This document shows positions 22,210 to 33,007 of a DNA stretch of 64,000 nucleotides, piece by piece. Origin of the DNA: Collybiopsis luxurians FD-317 M1 (Eukaryota > Basidiomycota > Agaricomycetes > Agaricales > Omphalotaceae); the NCBI GenBank assembly GCA_000827265.1, contig KN834772.1, positions 468,243 through 532,242 of the forward strand. Reading direction: 5' to 3'. Position numbers and translations under genes: made by a program. The notes below the pieces were generated by a model, which did no database searches, was not told where the DNA came from, and saw only the letters and a program-made list of their open reading frames with translations. The stretch's first letter is position 1, and the number at the start of each line of letters is the position of its first letter.

Positions 22210-22300
22210 TCAAGTTGTGATAGTCACCGGTCATGGAAAGAAGATGTCGAGAGCACCGGTACTGACTCGTGCCGTGTTATGAAGCCCAGCGAAAGCGAGG
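22210..22300 (+). repeat. Dispersed repeat with ACCGGT core, copy 5
   Basis: Contains GATAGTCACCGGTCATGG and GAGAGCACCGGTACTGACTC; the last copy of the family before the tRNA. Confidence 0.55.
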
Positions 22301-22445
22301 GCAAAGAAGAACTCAGAAGGAGCACAGTGTACTTGAATATGTATATCTGGCAAGGGTGGTGTCTAGAAATATGTTTCTAGTATGGTCAAGGTTGGACACA
22401 CCTAACCAAAAAACAAAAAAAAAAAACTGAGTCAAGCGAAATCAT

Positions 22446-22540
22446 TGGTTCGACCCGGTCTCGAACCGGGGACCTCCTGTGATACAATGCAATTCCAAAA
22501 GCATGTAAGACAGACGTGATAACCCCTACACCACCGAACC
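22446..22540 (-). tRNA. tRNA-Val (anticodon UAC) with intron
   Basis: On the minus strand the acceptor arms GGTTCGG and TCGAACC pair (one G-T), with discriminator A. A D-arm GTGTAGGGGTTATCAC and a T-arm CCCCGGTTCGAGACCGGG (with the A/B box promoter words) follow. The anticodon stem TCTGT/ACAGG closes a loop containing TAC, interrupted one base 3' of the anticodon by an intron of about 22 nt. Length 95 nt. Valine is inferred from the anticodon; the exact intron edges are my folding by eye. Confidence 0.88.
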
Positions 22541-22783
22541 AATTACTCAAAGTCCCTGCCTTATTGCCTTCGTCCAGCATCACGGTAAACCCAGCTAAAC
22601 AGAAAAAAATCCCATATTATTATTAACAACGCCCATCATAAGCAATGCATTCCATCGCTATAATACATTGACATACAACCCTGGAACTAAAATCCAGGTA
22701 TCCATTCCACCTTAAAAGCTAAATCCACCGTCGTAAATAAAACCACCAACACTAACACCAACACCAACGTCTAAATATTAACA

Positions 22784-25246
22784 TTATTGATCCTCCACAT
22801 TCGAAACTACCACAAACTCCAGCTGAGATTCATTCGAAGATGAAGAGGACTGCGCAGATAACGCCCATTTACCCTATCAGTCAAAAAATAGGAGGTCAGC
22901 ACTCGGTAAAGATATAAAGTAGGAACAGAAGGAAACATCGCAAGTTAAAACTCACCGTATACAAAACCCCACCAACCCCAATCGTCCTTAACACCGAGTC
23001 TTCAGATCGAAGCATGAGCGAACGAGCGTCCGCGAGGGTAAACCTACCTCCAAGGTCCTCCACATCTCCGGACCCCGAATGGACCCAAGAATCTGGAGAC
23101 GCAGATACCCCGCTGGCAGTCGCACCACCGCCAGTGCCAGTACCGGTACCAGCGGGAGACGCAGTCAACCCAGCTCGGTGTGCATAGCCACGATCTTCAC
23201 CTCTCGACGACATCGGTATCGAGTCGAATTTGTTGCTGATCACGTTGGGGAAATAACTTCTCGAGCTCGAACTCGGATATTCACCATGACCTTCCTCCTC
23301 CTCCTCAGAGTCAGGGAACTCATCGATATCTGAATCCAGGTCCGAATCCTCATCAAGGTCGAGCGGGAGAGATGGTCTTGGCCCTGACAATGAAGATTCC
23401 GGTGAACCCTCGAATGTAGGTAACCACTGTATGTTCAACTTGAGCGTACGGAGATTTCGCGCGGAGCGGATCGCATGGTGAATAGCAGGCTAGCAACAGG
23501 GCGGGAGAGTCGAAAGGCGAAAGAGGGAGAGGGAAAGGACAAAAGTCAGTCTATGAAGATCGGCAATGGGGTATAAACACAAATACAGCTCACCACGCCC
23601 TCGACGCCAACCGCACATTCCAACACCTCCAACATCGGGAAAGAAACACATACACATTCGACATCGCCCATCATCATCACTCCCGCTTCGGCCGCTTCGA
23701 ATCGCTTGAGAGAGGAAGAATGGATACGGGCCAGATCGAGAATAAAGGCCCGAGGGATAAGAGTTTCACCGAGGTCCCGGAAAGAAAGCGTGTTACGGAA
23801 GGAGTCCGCAGAAGGTACATAAGTGTATTGCATGGATTTGGTTGAGGGAAGGGATGCGAAGGCATGAGGGGAGTAGCGATCCGGAGAGGCGGGGGAGGAT
23901 CGGGAAGATGACGAGTATGACCTTGCTGTAGAGGAGGACGGCGACATCGGAAGTGAAAACGAGAATGCGTGTAATTTGAAAGCCTCCAATCCCTCCCTCT
24001 TCACCAGCTGCCTAATCCAATCATACATCTTGATACCCTCCGCTCTCGAATTTGTCCGAACAGTTAAAGTTTTTAAACTGGGCATCACGCTCATCTCTAG
24101 CCGGGCCACGTCCCTAGCTGGGAGTCTGGTTTGAGATGGGAGATATTCCACGTCGAGGCTCTCGAGATTCGGCAAATAGGTGAGGAAGATGAGTATGTTG
24201 GACGACGGGACGCCCTTGAGTCGTAGGCTGCGTAAACGAGGTAGATGGGATATCACGGTTTCGAGGATTGTAGGAGGAACCCCGGCGCATCTCCCTAACT
24301 CCAATTCCTCCAAAGTCGAACCGAGGACTTTGGACCAACCACCTTGTAGAACTCGCGGAGGACCGTCCATAGACCAGATAGATATCCGTGTTAGTCCGGA
24401 GAGTGAGCCTAGAGAGTCCCAGATGGTGGATCCGAGGTCGGAATGAGTTCGTAGGGTAAGATGACGAAGAGGAAAGCCAGAATGAGAGGGACCATTCCCT
24501 TGTCGACCTCGAACGAGGTCAATAAATCTCATGAGAAAGGTTCCTGGAATCACCTGCATATTCGTCTCCCGTTCCCGTCCTCTGTCATTCGTACCCATTC
24601 CCAGTCCGCCTCTGCCACCAAAAGCACCCATCCCAGGCCCGTACATAGTATCATCGATCCAGGTAAACGACAAGAGATTCCTGCATAACGCCAACGCATT
24701 CAATGCATCATCTGAGATGGAGGAATATTTGGCGTTGGAGAAGGCCTTGATACGATGAACAGCACCGGTTTCGGTTACATGTCTGACGTGTTTGGCAAGA
24801 TGTGGATTGGAGAGAAGGGTTGTAGCAGGATGGTAAAGGATTATATTTGAGTTTGAGTCGGTGCGGTTAGAATCCGAATTGTTGTTGTTGACTCGAGGCC
24901 GGGGGCTCCCATCTACCCTAGAGTCCAAGCTATCACCTCGCGAGTTTCTCCCATCCAGCTTGATAATCCTGGAATCTAGCGTCCGATACAACAGAGGCGT
25001 AGAAACCTGGTTGAACGAGCGGCTCACGAGGCAGCATGCGTGCCAATCAGCACGATCAGTGAGGAAGGAAAGGATAGGGTCGATAAGGTCATAGGGAAGA
25101 TTGAAGGGTGGTTCAGAATTAACCTGTCGCTCCGAGTGGAGGTTACGAGTAGACCCGGGTTGCGAGTGCTCGCATAGAGGTTGAGTAGAAATATCGATTG
25201 CAGTTAAGCTTAAAGACTTCAACGCAGATGTAGATTTATCGTCCAT
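22784..25246 (-). CDS. F-box / leucine-rich-repeat protein, 758 aa
   Basis: Probable substrate adaptor of an SCF ubiquitin ligase. Three exons on the minus strand, 23594-25246, 22956-23489 and 22784-22873, with phase 0 introns, giving 758 residues. The F-box is at about residues 47-90 (FNLPYDLIDPILSFLTDRADWHACCLVSRSF...LLYRTL). LRR-like segments follow at about 200-400 (LRHLTLRTH, LEELELGRC, LRSLRLKGV, LESLDVEYL, LKTLTVRTN). A Ser-rich insertion sits at about 430-470, and the LRR pattern resumes across the first intron (LEVLECAVGVEGV to NLRTLKLNIQWLP). The C-terminus is acidic (DEDSDLDSDIDEFPDSEEEEE) and Gly/Thr-rich. The second exon alone could be mistaken for a separate gene, but it has no ATG at its start and continues the frame. 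Confidence 0.82.
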
Positions 25247-25678
25247 TCAACACGTAGCCCACTCCCATGAAATGATTGCACAACTTTTTGTGGGATTGCA
25301 GGGTAGATGGACGTAGCGGTCAGACTCCGAAGCTGAGTCACGATTCGCGGTCCCCTTAAGCGCGCGCTAAATGTGGAATGGAGAAGGTCGGATAAGATAG
25401 GCCGATACGGCTAAGGGAGAGATTTGATAGAATGGAACAGAGAGATTGACTCACATGACCAATGACAGTTCCGAAGAGAGCGAGGCCTTCCAGCTTTCCA
25501 TACTGTGAGGCTCAATAGAAATTTCGGATCAAATATTAATACCAACAAATACCAGTAAGCAACTCGAGCTAGCGGCTAGGGCCCTGGCGGCCAATATGAG
25601 TTTACCACAGCGAAATGAGTTCAGACAGAGGAGAAGAGAAAAGCAATTCCTCCTTGCCATCCTTCTTCCACCTGTGCA
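25247..25678. other. Divergent promoter region between F-box gene and array copy A
   Basis: About 430 bases; no coding signal. Serves the F-box gene leftward and array copy A rightward. Confidence 0.4.
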
Positions 25679-26619
25679 ATGTCGACTTTCACAAATGATC
25701 ACCACTCCAACGAAAATCTTCCAGGAAATCGACTGGAAGCAGTAGTTGAGGTTAGTATATCGGCTGTGCCTCCAGAAGTTATGTAAGCTGGTTTCTCTCC
25801 CAGGCTCAGCTGTCCTCCTTGTCTATACGGTTGAGCGACTTGGGGAGAAAGAAACCCTTTTGCGGGCACTCGTTGACGCAGCTCAATAATGGATTAAAGG
25901 ACTCCCTCAACCTACTGAAATCTGAATACCTTGGTGCTCCTGGATCTCGTCAAGAACACTTCCTGCCACTGTTTACCTATTTCGAGACGTATGCTGTTAT
26001 GATGGATTCTTACTCTTTCTTCCACTTACAGGAGACTCAATAGATCTCTCGCTCGTTGTGAAGAATTGGTTGAGCGTTTGAATAAACGGAATGTGGTTCT
26101 AGCCATCGTCTATTTTGTACACGATTCCAAAATCATCAAGAATTGTAATGAAGAGGTGAAGCAAAAGGGATTAGAATTACGGGTGAGTGAATCGAATACT
26201 GTAAGTAGTCGTAGACTAATATCAATCATCATAGGGAAGAATCTCTCGCCTTAAGGAACATTGGCCCAATGATACCTGTTCACCTCAAGCCAGCCGATTG
26301 CCATCGGGTTCGATAGGTCGAGACCATTCCCAATTCGAGTCTTCATCAAGTTCGGACCCACCTCATACTTCGACACCATCATCCAGCCGATCTCTAATGA
26401 TGACCGGTCCTCAAACTTTGTCCAATGCGAGCGTACGCAGCATTCAGACATCCCAATTTAACAGCGCCGCAAACAATATGCACAACACGACTCACAATTA
26501 TCCTCCTAGTGTTGTCAATAATGGGGGTTCAGTCGTGTTTAATTTTTATCATGGCCACGGACATGGTCAGTCTCATCACATCGTTTCTATACTCTGATAT
26601 TAATGGTCAAACAGCGTAG
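25679..26619 (+). CDS. Array paralogue A: helical domain plus conserved Asn/Gly-rich tail, 247 aa
   Basis: First of seven tandem paralogues. Exons 25679-25750, 25804-25988, 26032-26182, 26235-26565 and a terminal exon of only 5 nt (26615-26619, ending GCG codon plus TAG); intron phases 0, 2, 0, 1. Exon 1 (24 residues) is poorly conserved between copies. Exons 2-3 encode a predicted amphipathic helical bundle of about 120 residues (LNLLKSEYLGAPGSRQ; LARCEELVERLNKRN; CNEEVKQKGLELR), ending at LKEHWP. A Ser/Pro linker varies between copies. The last 45 residues are highly conserved (SNASVRSIQTSQFNSAANN, then NYPPSVVNNGGSVVFNFYHG). No transmembrane segment or signal peptide. I do not recognise the family. 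Confidence 0.8.
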
Positions 26620-28347
26620 CAGGGCAGATATCCATGTAAAACCAATTTTAATGGTGGAGTCGTATGTTGTTGGTATTCGTTCATCGGAGGTTGCTGCATC
26701 TTTCATTTGATATGGTTTCTCGATTTTACTTATATTTCTGCTTTGTATGGCTGTGAAAGAAAGCACTTGTACATGTTACCTACCCATTTCTGAATTCTTT
26801 TGACTCTCTTTCCTATTTGCTTCGCTCTACACTTCATCTCCAAGAACGCTAGAAACTGAAGTGGACATGACAGATAAAGTGAGATGGTTAGGGTGAAAGG
26901 GAAAAACATTGCCAGTATAGTGTCGCTGCCATTGTTCGCTGAATCAGTTAGCCACCCAGGAAACTCAGAATGCAGGTACAATGTCAGACGGCTTTGAAAT
27001 CTGCGTGGCCGAATGTTTTAGAAGACTTCAGATGTGGATGAGGCTGATAACCCAACTCCAGGAACATAGACAGAACTGCGGGTATCCTGTTATGAACACG
27101 TACAACTTTTACCTCATGCCAAAACGGGTAACGCACACAAAAGTTAGTGTATAAGGTGAGGTCCAATGAAACACCGATCTTTGGGCAAATCAGGCTCAGA
27201 TAGAAGTCATTTAAACATGAGGACACAGGGCGCAAAAAAGGAATCAAAAAACAGACACGGAATCCCTCGCTGGTACCAAACAGGTGATTTTTGGGATGTG
27301 TGGATTTTTGGTGGAATTAGTGTATGTTGGGAGGCGATGGCTCCGGAAAGCTACCTGAAGAGACCGGGATAAGTTCCTTCAGAAATCTTTGACTCCTCAA
27401 AGGAAGATCAAGGTGAGGTACTGTATGTGGTGTCTCGGATTTTGCCACAGTTATGGAAATGTAGAGCATCAAATTTGTCAAAGTTTTGTTCGCATTAAGA
27501 TCGGCGCTCAGTGAACCAATCAAGCGAGAGAGACCTAAGGAGGGTACAGCTATTGAGATAGGCAAGCGCCAAATGACACTCCAAGTTTCGTCGCGAGGGT
27601 CGAGTAAAAGTAGAGCTTCCTCGTGAGAATCTGCAAGTGCCACGGCATGAAAGCAATTTATCATAAAGCCACAGCATCGAACAAGCTGCTTCGCCTTCAC
27701 TAAAGCAAAGGTATATATTTGGTGAGGCCAGACGTCTATACATACATCATCGTTGATCGTCGGTGTATGTCGACAGTCTGCTTAAAGAAGAGTATCCTGA
27801 AGACGATTATTGAAATAGAGAGAGAGAATACAGACGTTGAACGAATTTGGTCCTGAAGCCGAAGATTGTTGGTATGTAGAGAGAACACAGACGTTGGACC
27901 AATCTAGTCCTGAATCCGAAGATTGTTGATATGTAGAGAGAATACAGACGTTGGACGAATTTGGTCCTGAAGCCGAAGACTGTTGATATGTAGAGAGAAT
28001 ACAGACATTAGACGAATTTGGTCCTGCAGCCGAAGATTGTTGCTATGTAGAGAGAATACAGACGTTGGATGTAGTGCTGAAGCCGAAGATTGTTGCTATG
28101 TAAAGAGAATACAAATGTTGGACGAATGTAGTGCTGTAGCCGAAGATTATTGTTATGTAAAGAGAATACAGACATTCAATTTTTTCAGTAGCCGTGCCAC
28201 TGTCTCCGACAGTGTGATTCAGTGCGATCGGACTTCTAGTGGTCACTGATTTGTTATCTAGTATGTATATAACTGATGGGGAATAGAGCAAGGAGGAGCA
28301 CCCGCTATCTCTGAACTCTTTCCTTCCTTCCTTCTTTCACATAAATA
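26620..28347. other. Spacer A-B with minisatellite
   Basis: Holds the 57-bp minisatellite at 27823-28176. A minus-strand open frame of about 155 codons (ending 27317) begins within 27700-27780 and carries protein-like composition but no recognised motif. Together with minus frames at 26984-27247 it may be debris of an old gene. Confidence 0.4.
27823..28176 (+). repeat. Minisatellite, about 6 units of 53-57 bp
   Basis: Units begin AGAGAATACAGACGTT at 27823, 27880, 27937, 27994, 28051, 28104 and a partial one at 28161. Each contains GAAGCCGAAGATTGTTG. The first units are exactly 57 bp (19 codons); later units are shortened by loss of a few bases in the GAATTTGGTCC section. Confidence 0.9.
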
Positions 28348-29300
28348 ATGTCTGCTTGCATAAACAAGCGCAATTTCAACAAAATTCCAGCGCCGGGAAC
28401 TCGACTCATTGTGTTACTTGAGGTTAGTGGCTGTGCTCTTTAGGCGTTGGGATCAGGAACTCAAGGTTAGCGCTGGTTTTCCCAAGGGTCGGTTGTCGTC
28501 GTTGTCCGTTCGGTTACACGATGTAAAGAGGAAAACATTTTGCGGAAACTCATTGAAGCAGCTCGATATTGGGTTAGAAGACTCTCTCAATATGCTCAAA
28601 TCTGAATATTTTGGTGCCCCCGGAATTCGCCAAGGGGATTTCTCGGAGATTTTTACTGATTTCGACGCGTATGTTTTTTTATCATGAAACCTCAATTTTT
28701 CCTTCACTGACAGAAGACTCGGTAGAATTCTCGTTCACTGTGAAGAGTTGGTTAAGCGTCTTACTGAACGATACGCAGTTCTAGCCATTGCCTACTTACA
28801 GTATGATTTTAAAACCATCAAGAAAATTCATGAACAGGTGAAGCAGAAGGATTCAGAATTAAGGGTGAGTGAATTGAATACTGTGTAAGCGGCTGATCAA
28901 TTTCAATAATCATAGAGGAAAATCTCTCGCCTTAAGGAGCATTGGCCCGATGATACTTGTTCACTTCAAGCCAGCCGATTACAATCGAGTACAATAGCTC
29001 GAGAAAATTCCCAATCCAAGTCTTCATCTCCGGACCCACCTTATACTTCTATGCCGTCATCCAGCCGACCTCTAACGATGGCCGGTTCTCACTCTTTGTC
29101 TAATGCAAGCGTACACAGCATTCAGACCTCCCAATTTAACAGCGCGGCAAATAATATGCACAACACAACTCACAATTATCCACCTAGTGTTGTCAATAAT
29201 GGGGGTTCAGTTGTATTTAATTTTTATCATGGCCATGGAGGACATGGTCAGTCTCATTGCATCGTTCCTATACTCTGATACTGACAAACAAACAGCGTAG
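28348..29300 (+). CDS. Array paralogue B
   Basis: Starts MSACINKRNFNK; exon 1 28348-28422, then the same intron positions and phases as copy A, ending with CG TAG at 29296-29300. Intron 1 ends at an AAG acceptor (TTTTCCCAAG) ahead of the GRLSSLSVRL segment. The helical domain has LNMLKSEYFGAPGIRQ and LVKRLTERYAVLAIAY; the conserved Cys of the KxCxEEVKQK segment is Ile in this copy (IKKIHEQVKQK). The tail (SNASVHSIQTSQFNSAANN; NYPPSVVNNGGSVVFNFYHG) is almost identical to copy A, more so than the linker, indicating constraint or gene conversion at the 3' end. Confidence 0.8.
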
Positions 29301-31297
29301 CAGGGCAGATATCATCCATATAAAGTGTCTAATGGCAGAGTTATATATTTTGGCATTTGTCCATCAGAGATTGTTGCATATTTGGTATGCATTTATTGTC
29401 CATTTTCGCCTTGTATAACAAGGATCTATACATACTAGTAGACTACATGTTGTGTACCTCTGGGTTAACTCGCTTCTCTTGCGCATTTACTCTTCCAAAT
29501 TCAATGCCCTCCTTTTACTCCCTAGGTCTTGGTTCATTATGGTAAGGAAATTGCTTTCAGCAGATGGGAAAGTGGTGCAGGTGAGGAAAAAAACTTCGTG
29601 AGTACCAAGGCAAAGAATTTATTTCTGGGCTTTGGAAGGGGTTTCATTGCAAGAGTGTCAAACCTACTGGTGATTTGTAAATGTTTCTGCTGAGTCGATG
29701 ACAGATGTAGTGCCGGAAGTGCAACATCACTGGGAAGTTCAAGATTGTACTTAAATTATTTTTATTTCTGAGTTATTAACCTCAATAAATTTACTGTGTC
29801 ATCTTGGATTGTATATACAAAGATCTGCTATCAACTCGGAATTTTGATAAGTTGTCCCATGAAATTGGGATTTTGATGATGCTGAAAATGACCATTTTTG
29901 ACAGTGTAACTCTGAAAAAAATTGCTTGAAAAATCCTAAGCACAGGTGACCTTGGTGTTGCATTCATATGCATACTGAGAGTAGACTAGTCTAAATTTCA
30001 GTGTTAGTTAGAAAGGACACCATTAAAGGTTGCAACTGCAGCAAAAATTGTAAGCGAGAGAGATCAACACTGAACAGGAGGTTGAAGTATACCTGGTCTG
30101 AGCCCCCAGACTCCTGCTAAAATTTGGCAGGGGATCATGGTAAATGTCGACCTTGCAGTTCACTGTTCCGAATCTCGACCAATTTGAAGGGCCTCGCCGG
30201 AATGATCCTCATAAAAATTGCAAAAATTGAGGGATTTACTTAATCTTTAGCATATCACGGAGATCCAACTCGGAATACATCAGGCAAGTCCAAAACGCAT
30301 TCAATAAGAATTACAAGACTTTTTCTATCGCGAAATTTTTTTGCTTAGTCACATGCCAGAAAGAGAAAAAATCTTGTTCAATGCTCTGATAAATCCTATA
30401 CCTATCGAGTTAATCAGATTAACTGCCCAAGGCTAATATTATAGGCATGGGCATGTGACCCTGATATGTCTTTTCGGTACTTCACTCCATCGAGCAGAAA
30501 TGTTTCTCTTTTCGGGGTGTCAAATAAAGCAGTTGAAATGACAAGCACAATCAATGGACATGGAAACAAATGTCACCTCCAAATAGGGAAGAGTTGTTCC
30601 CGTCTGCAGTCTCGTACTTCAACCGCAAGCTGACTACCGTGTATATACACCACAACTACTAAATAAGTACCTTAAGTTGTACAATACACAAAACCATAAA
30701 ATAGGATTGAAGGGGCCAAAAAAAAAAATTGAGCCAAAACCTTAAGAATTTGTGGGTTTCAATATAAGGCAGTGACTTTTTTGCGTCTACTGTACAAGGG
30801 GTATTCGGCAGCAGAACGGCAACCCAGCACCCCTCAACATCATGTGAACAAAAACATATGTTGTCCGAGATGTCCGATGACCATTGTCCAAAGACAGGTC
30901 ACGCTCACTAAACGAGTTGAATGCCACAAGAATGAAACCACAGCTTTAAACAGCTATATAGTAAGATGTCTTCTCTTCGTACCATGCAGTACAAGCAGAA
31001 CTCCACACAACGGAAAAAAGCTCACCGTAAGCGCAGGACGTATTCCAAAAGGGTCACGTCTCATTTTGGGAAATGGATGCGATCATATGTTTCTTAAGAC
31101 GTTACCTCTTTGGGATACGGCCTTGGTAGCTTAAACGATGAGCATTGAGTGCGAGCATCTTTCGGTCGCCTAGAATTTTGCTCATACTGCATCGTACAAC
31201 GAGAAGACATGTTTATGGCCTAGTATCTTGAATTCTTGTGGCATTTACCTGTTAAAATTAGTCATCGGGCATCTCGGACATCCTGTGTTCCATTCAT
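29301..31297. other. Spacer B-C with long inverted repeat
   Basis: About 2 kb, AT-rich, without a recognisable gene. Contains the inverted repeat at about 30854-31301. A 120-codon + frame at 30772-31134 runs through the left arm and is probably chance or transposon debris. Confidence 0.4.
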
Positions 31298-31301
31298 ATG
31301 T
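30854..31301. repeat. Imperfect long inverted repeat (fold-back)
   Basis: Left-arm words appear reverse-complemented and in reverse order on the right: TGTCCGAGATGTCCGATGAC (30862-30881) against GTCATCGGGCATCTCGGACA (31261-31280); GAATGCCACAAGAAT (near 30919) against ATTCTTGTGGCATTT (near 31235); GATGTCTTCTC...CATGCAGTAC (30965-30992) against TACTGCATCG...GAGAAGACAT (31185-31211). Arms are about 130-150 bases with indels and enclose about 190 bases. The outer right end reaches the start codon of array copy C. Confidence 0.75.
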
Positions 31302-32233
31302 CTGCTTGCATGAACGACCACCATCTCAACAAACATCTTCCGGAAAATCGACTTGAAGCAGTAGTTGAGGTCAGTGTGTCGTCTCTTCGCTCGATTTTAT
31401 GTACGAGTAAGCTGGTTTCTCTCCCAGGCCCGGCTGTCATCCTTGTCTATACAGCTAAATGACATAGGAAGAAAGAAGTCGTTGTTTAGGCACTCGTTCA
31501 TTGAGCTCGACGATGGATTAAATGATATTTTTAACATGCTGAAATCTGAATATTTTGGTGCTCCTGGATCTCGCCAATCCGATTTCTTTCTGCTCTTTAA
31601 TGACTTCGACGCGTATGTTTTTTTTTTCAAAACAAGAATCCTCAAATTTTCCTTCACTCACAGAAGACCCAATAGGATTCTCGCTCATGGTGAAGGACTA
31701 CTTAAACGTCTTACAGGGCGGAATGCAGTTCTAGCCGTTGTCTACTTACGGTATGATTCTAAAACCATCAAGAACTTTCATGAAAGGGTGAAGCAAAAGG
31801 GATGGGAAATACAGGCAAGTGAATCAAATACTGTACAAACGCCGACTAACTTCAATCATTATAGGGAAAAATCTCTCGCCTTAAGGAACACTGGGAAAAT
31901 CATACGTGCTCACCTCAGCTGAACCGATTGCCTAAGAGTCCAATGGCTCAAGAGCAAAGTTCCCAGTCAGAAGTCCCATCCTCGAGCCCATTGCATACCT
32001 CAGTGCCGTCATCCAGCCAATCTCTACTGATGGCCGGTCCTCACTCTTTATCCAATGCAAATGTACACAGTATTCAGAGATCCCAGTTTAACAGTGCGGC
32101 AAATGATATGAGCAACACCACTTACAATTTCAATAACAGTGGTCCAGTCGTGCTTCATGTCTATCATGGCCTTGGACAGGGTGAGTATAAATACATCATT
32201 CCTAGGATCTAATGCTGATGAACAATAGCGTAG
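31298..32233 (+). CDS. Array paralogue C
   Basis: Starts MSACMNDHHLNKHLPENRLEAVVE, the exon 1 closest to copy A. Same five-exon structure, ending CG TAG at 32229-32233. The third intron appears to use a GC donor (CAG|GCAAGT) where the other copies have GGTGAGT; without splicing the frame stops before the tail. Helical domain: LNDIFNMLKSEYFGAPGSRQ; the RCE of other copies is HGE here, and EVKQKG is RVKQKG. The tail is shortened: after SQFNSAANDMSNTTYNF the NYPPSVVNN block is reduced to NNSGPVV. It may therefore be functionally diverged. Confidence 0.75.
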
Positions 32234-33007
32234 CAAGGTGAATATAATCAATTTTTGAGGGGAACTTGTGGTGGATTCGTTCATGGCTGTATTAGAAGTT
32301 GTTGCATCCTAAATTGGTATTGATTTTTGTATTTACTGTACTACGGGGCAGATTCTACTTTGAATGGCTGAGGAACACACGAAAGAATTTATGTACCTGT
32401 CTCTGATAAACCTCAATTGATTGTATTCTTCCTTTCCCCCTTTGAAGTTTGATTGAATCCAGACCGGTGTTTGCAAAGGAGGCAAAAGAAGAAAGCAATT
32501 CGCCAAAGGAGCGAGGGGAAGAACCTTTTCAGGGCCGTTGCATAGAATATACCTTTGCCTTGAAGCCAGCTTTGGGAGTATTTTGTAGATGTGCTGTCGT
32601 TGCCAATTAGTGGTGATGTGGCAGTAGTTGTGGAACGAGCGAGGATGAGAATGAAGGTGAGGCTGTCGAAGATGATACAGAAGGCTGGAGGGTTGCCTCG
32701 TAAATGGGTCGATTGAATGATACATGAGAAGTGTAGCACGATTTACTTCACGTAGATGTAAACTTGGTGAATGGCCCAGTGAGCGATGCGATATGACAGA
32801 AGCTACTGTTGATTGAATAGCCTTCTGAGTTGAAAACAGTCAGCCAGACCTCATGACTATGAAACTGTCTGTATCAGCCGATTGAGTGCCGAAGGCGTGA
32901 AGCCTGCCGCTGGCATAAGCGCGGCAAGACTCGCTCTCAGAAAAGTAGGAATAAAATCAAAAAAGGCAACATCTTACCCTTCCCCACGTGTGTCGACTCA
33001 GATTGCA
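32234..33007. other. Spacer C-D
   Basis: No gene seen; overlapping minus-strand open frames at 32333-32739 have no motif. A short upstream + frame from 32882 precedes the start of copy D but lacks family similarity. Confidence 0.4.

Larger units (their letters stand above)
20311..22445. other. Intergenic upstream of DyP copy 2
   Basis: Contains the DyP copy 2 TATA box, two ACCGGT-type repeats (21195-21310, 22210-22300) and a diverged DyP 3'-flank repeat (21336-21382). Several minus-strand open frames (20414-20911 and others) overlap each other and show no recognisable protein. I see no gene. Confidence 0.5.

Noticed and set aside
22896..23438. Separate gene encoding an acidic Gly-rich protein
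   Set aside because: It has no ATG at its start; splicing at 23490-23593 joins it in frame to the F-box/LRR protein upstream.
27823..28176. CRISPR-like array
   Set aside because: The units are contiguous 53-57-bp repeats without unique spacers, in a eukaryotic context; it is a minisatellite.
30772..31134. 120-codon open frame in the B-C spacer
   Set aside because: It runs across the left arm of the inverted repeat and has no motif or introns.
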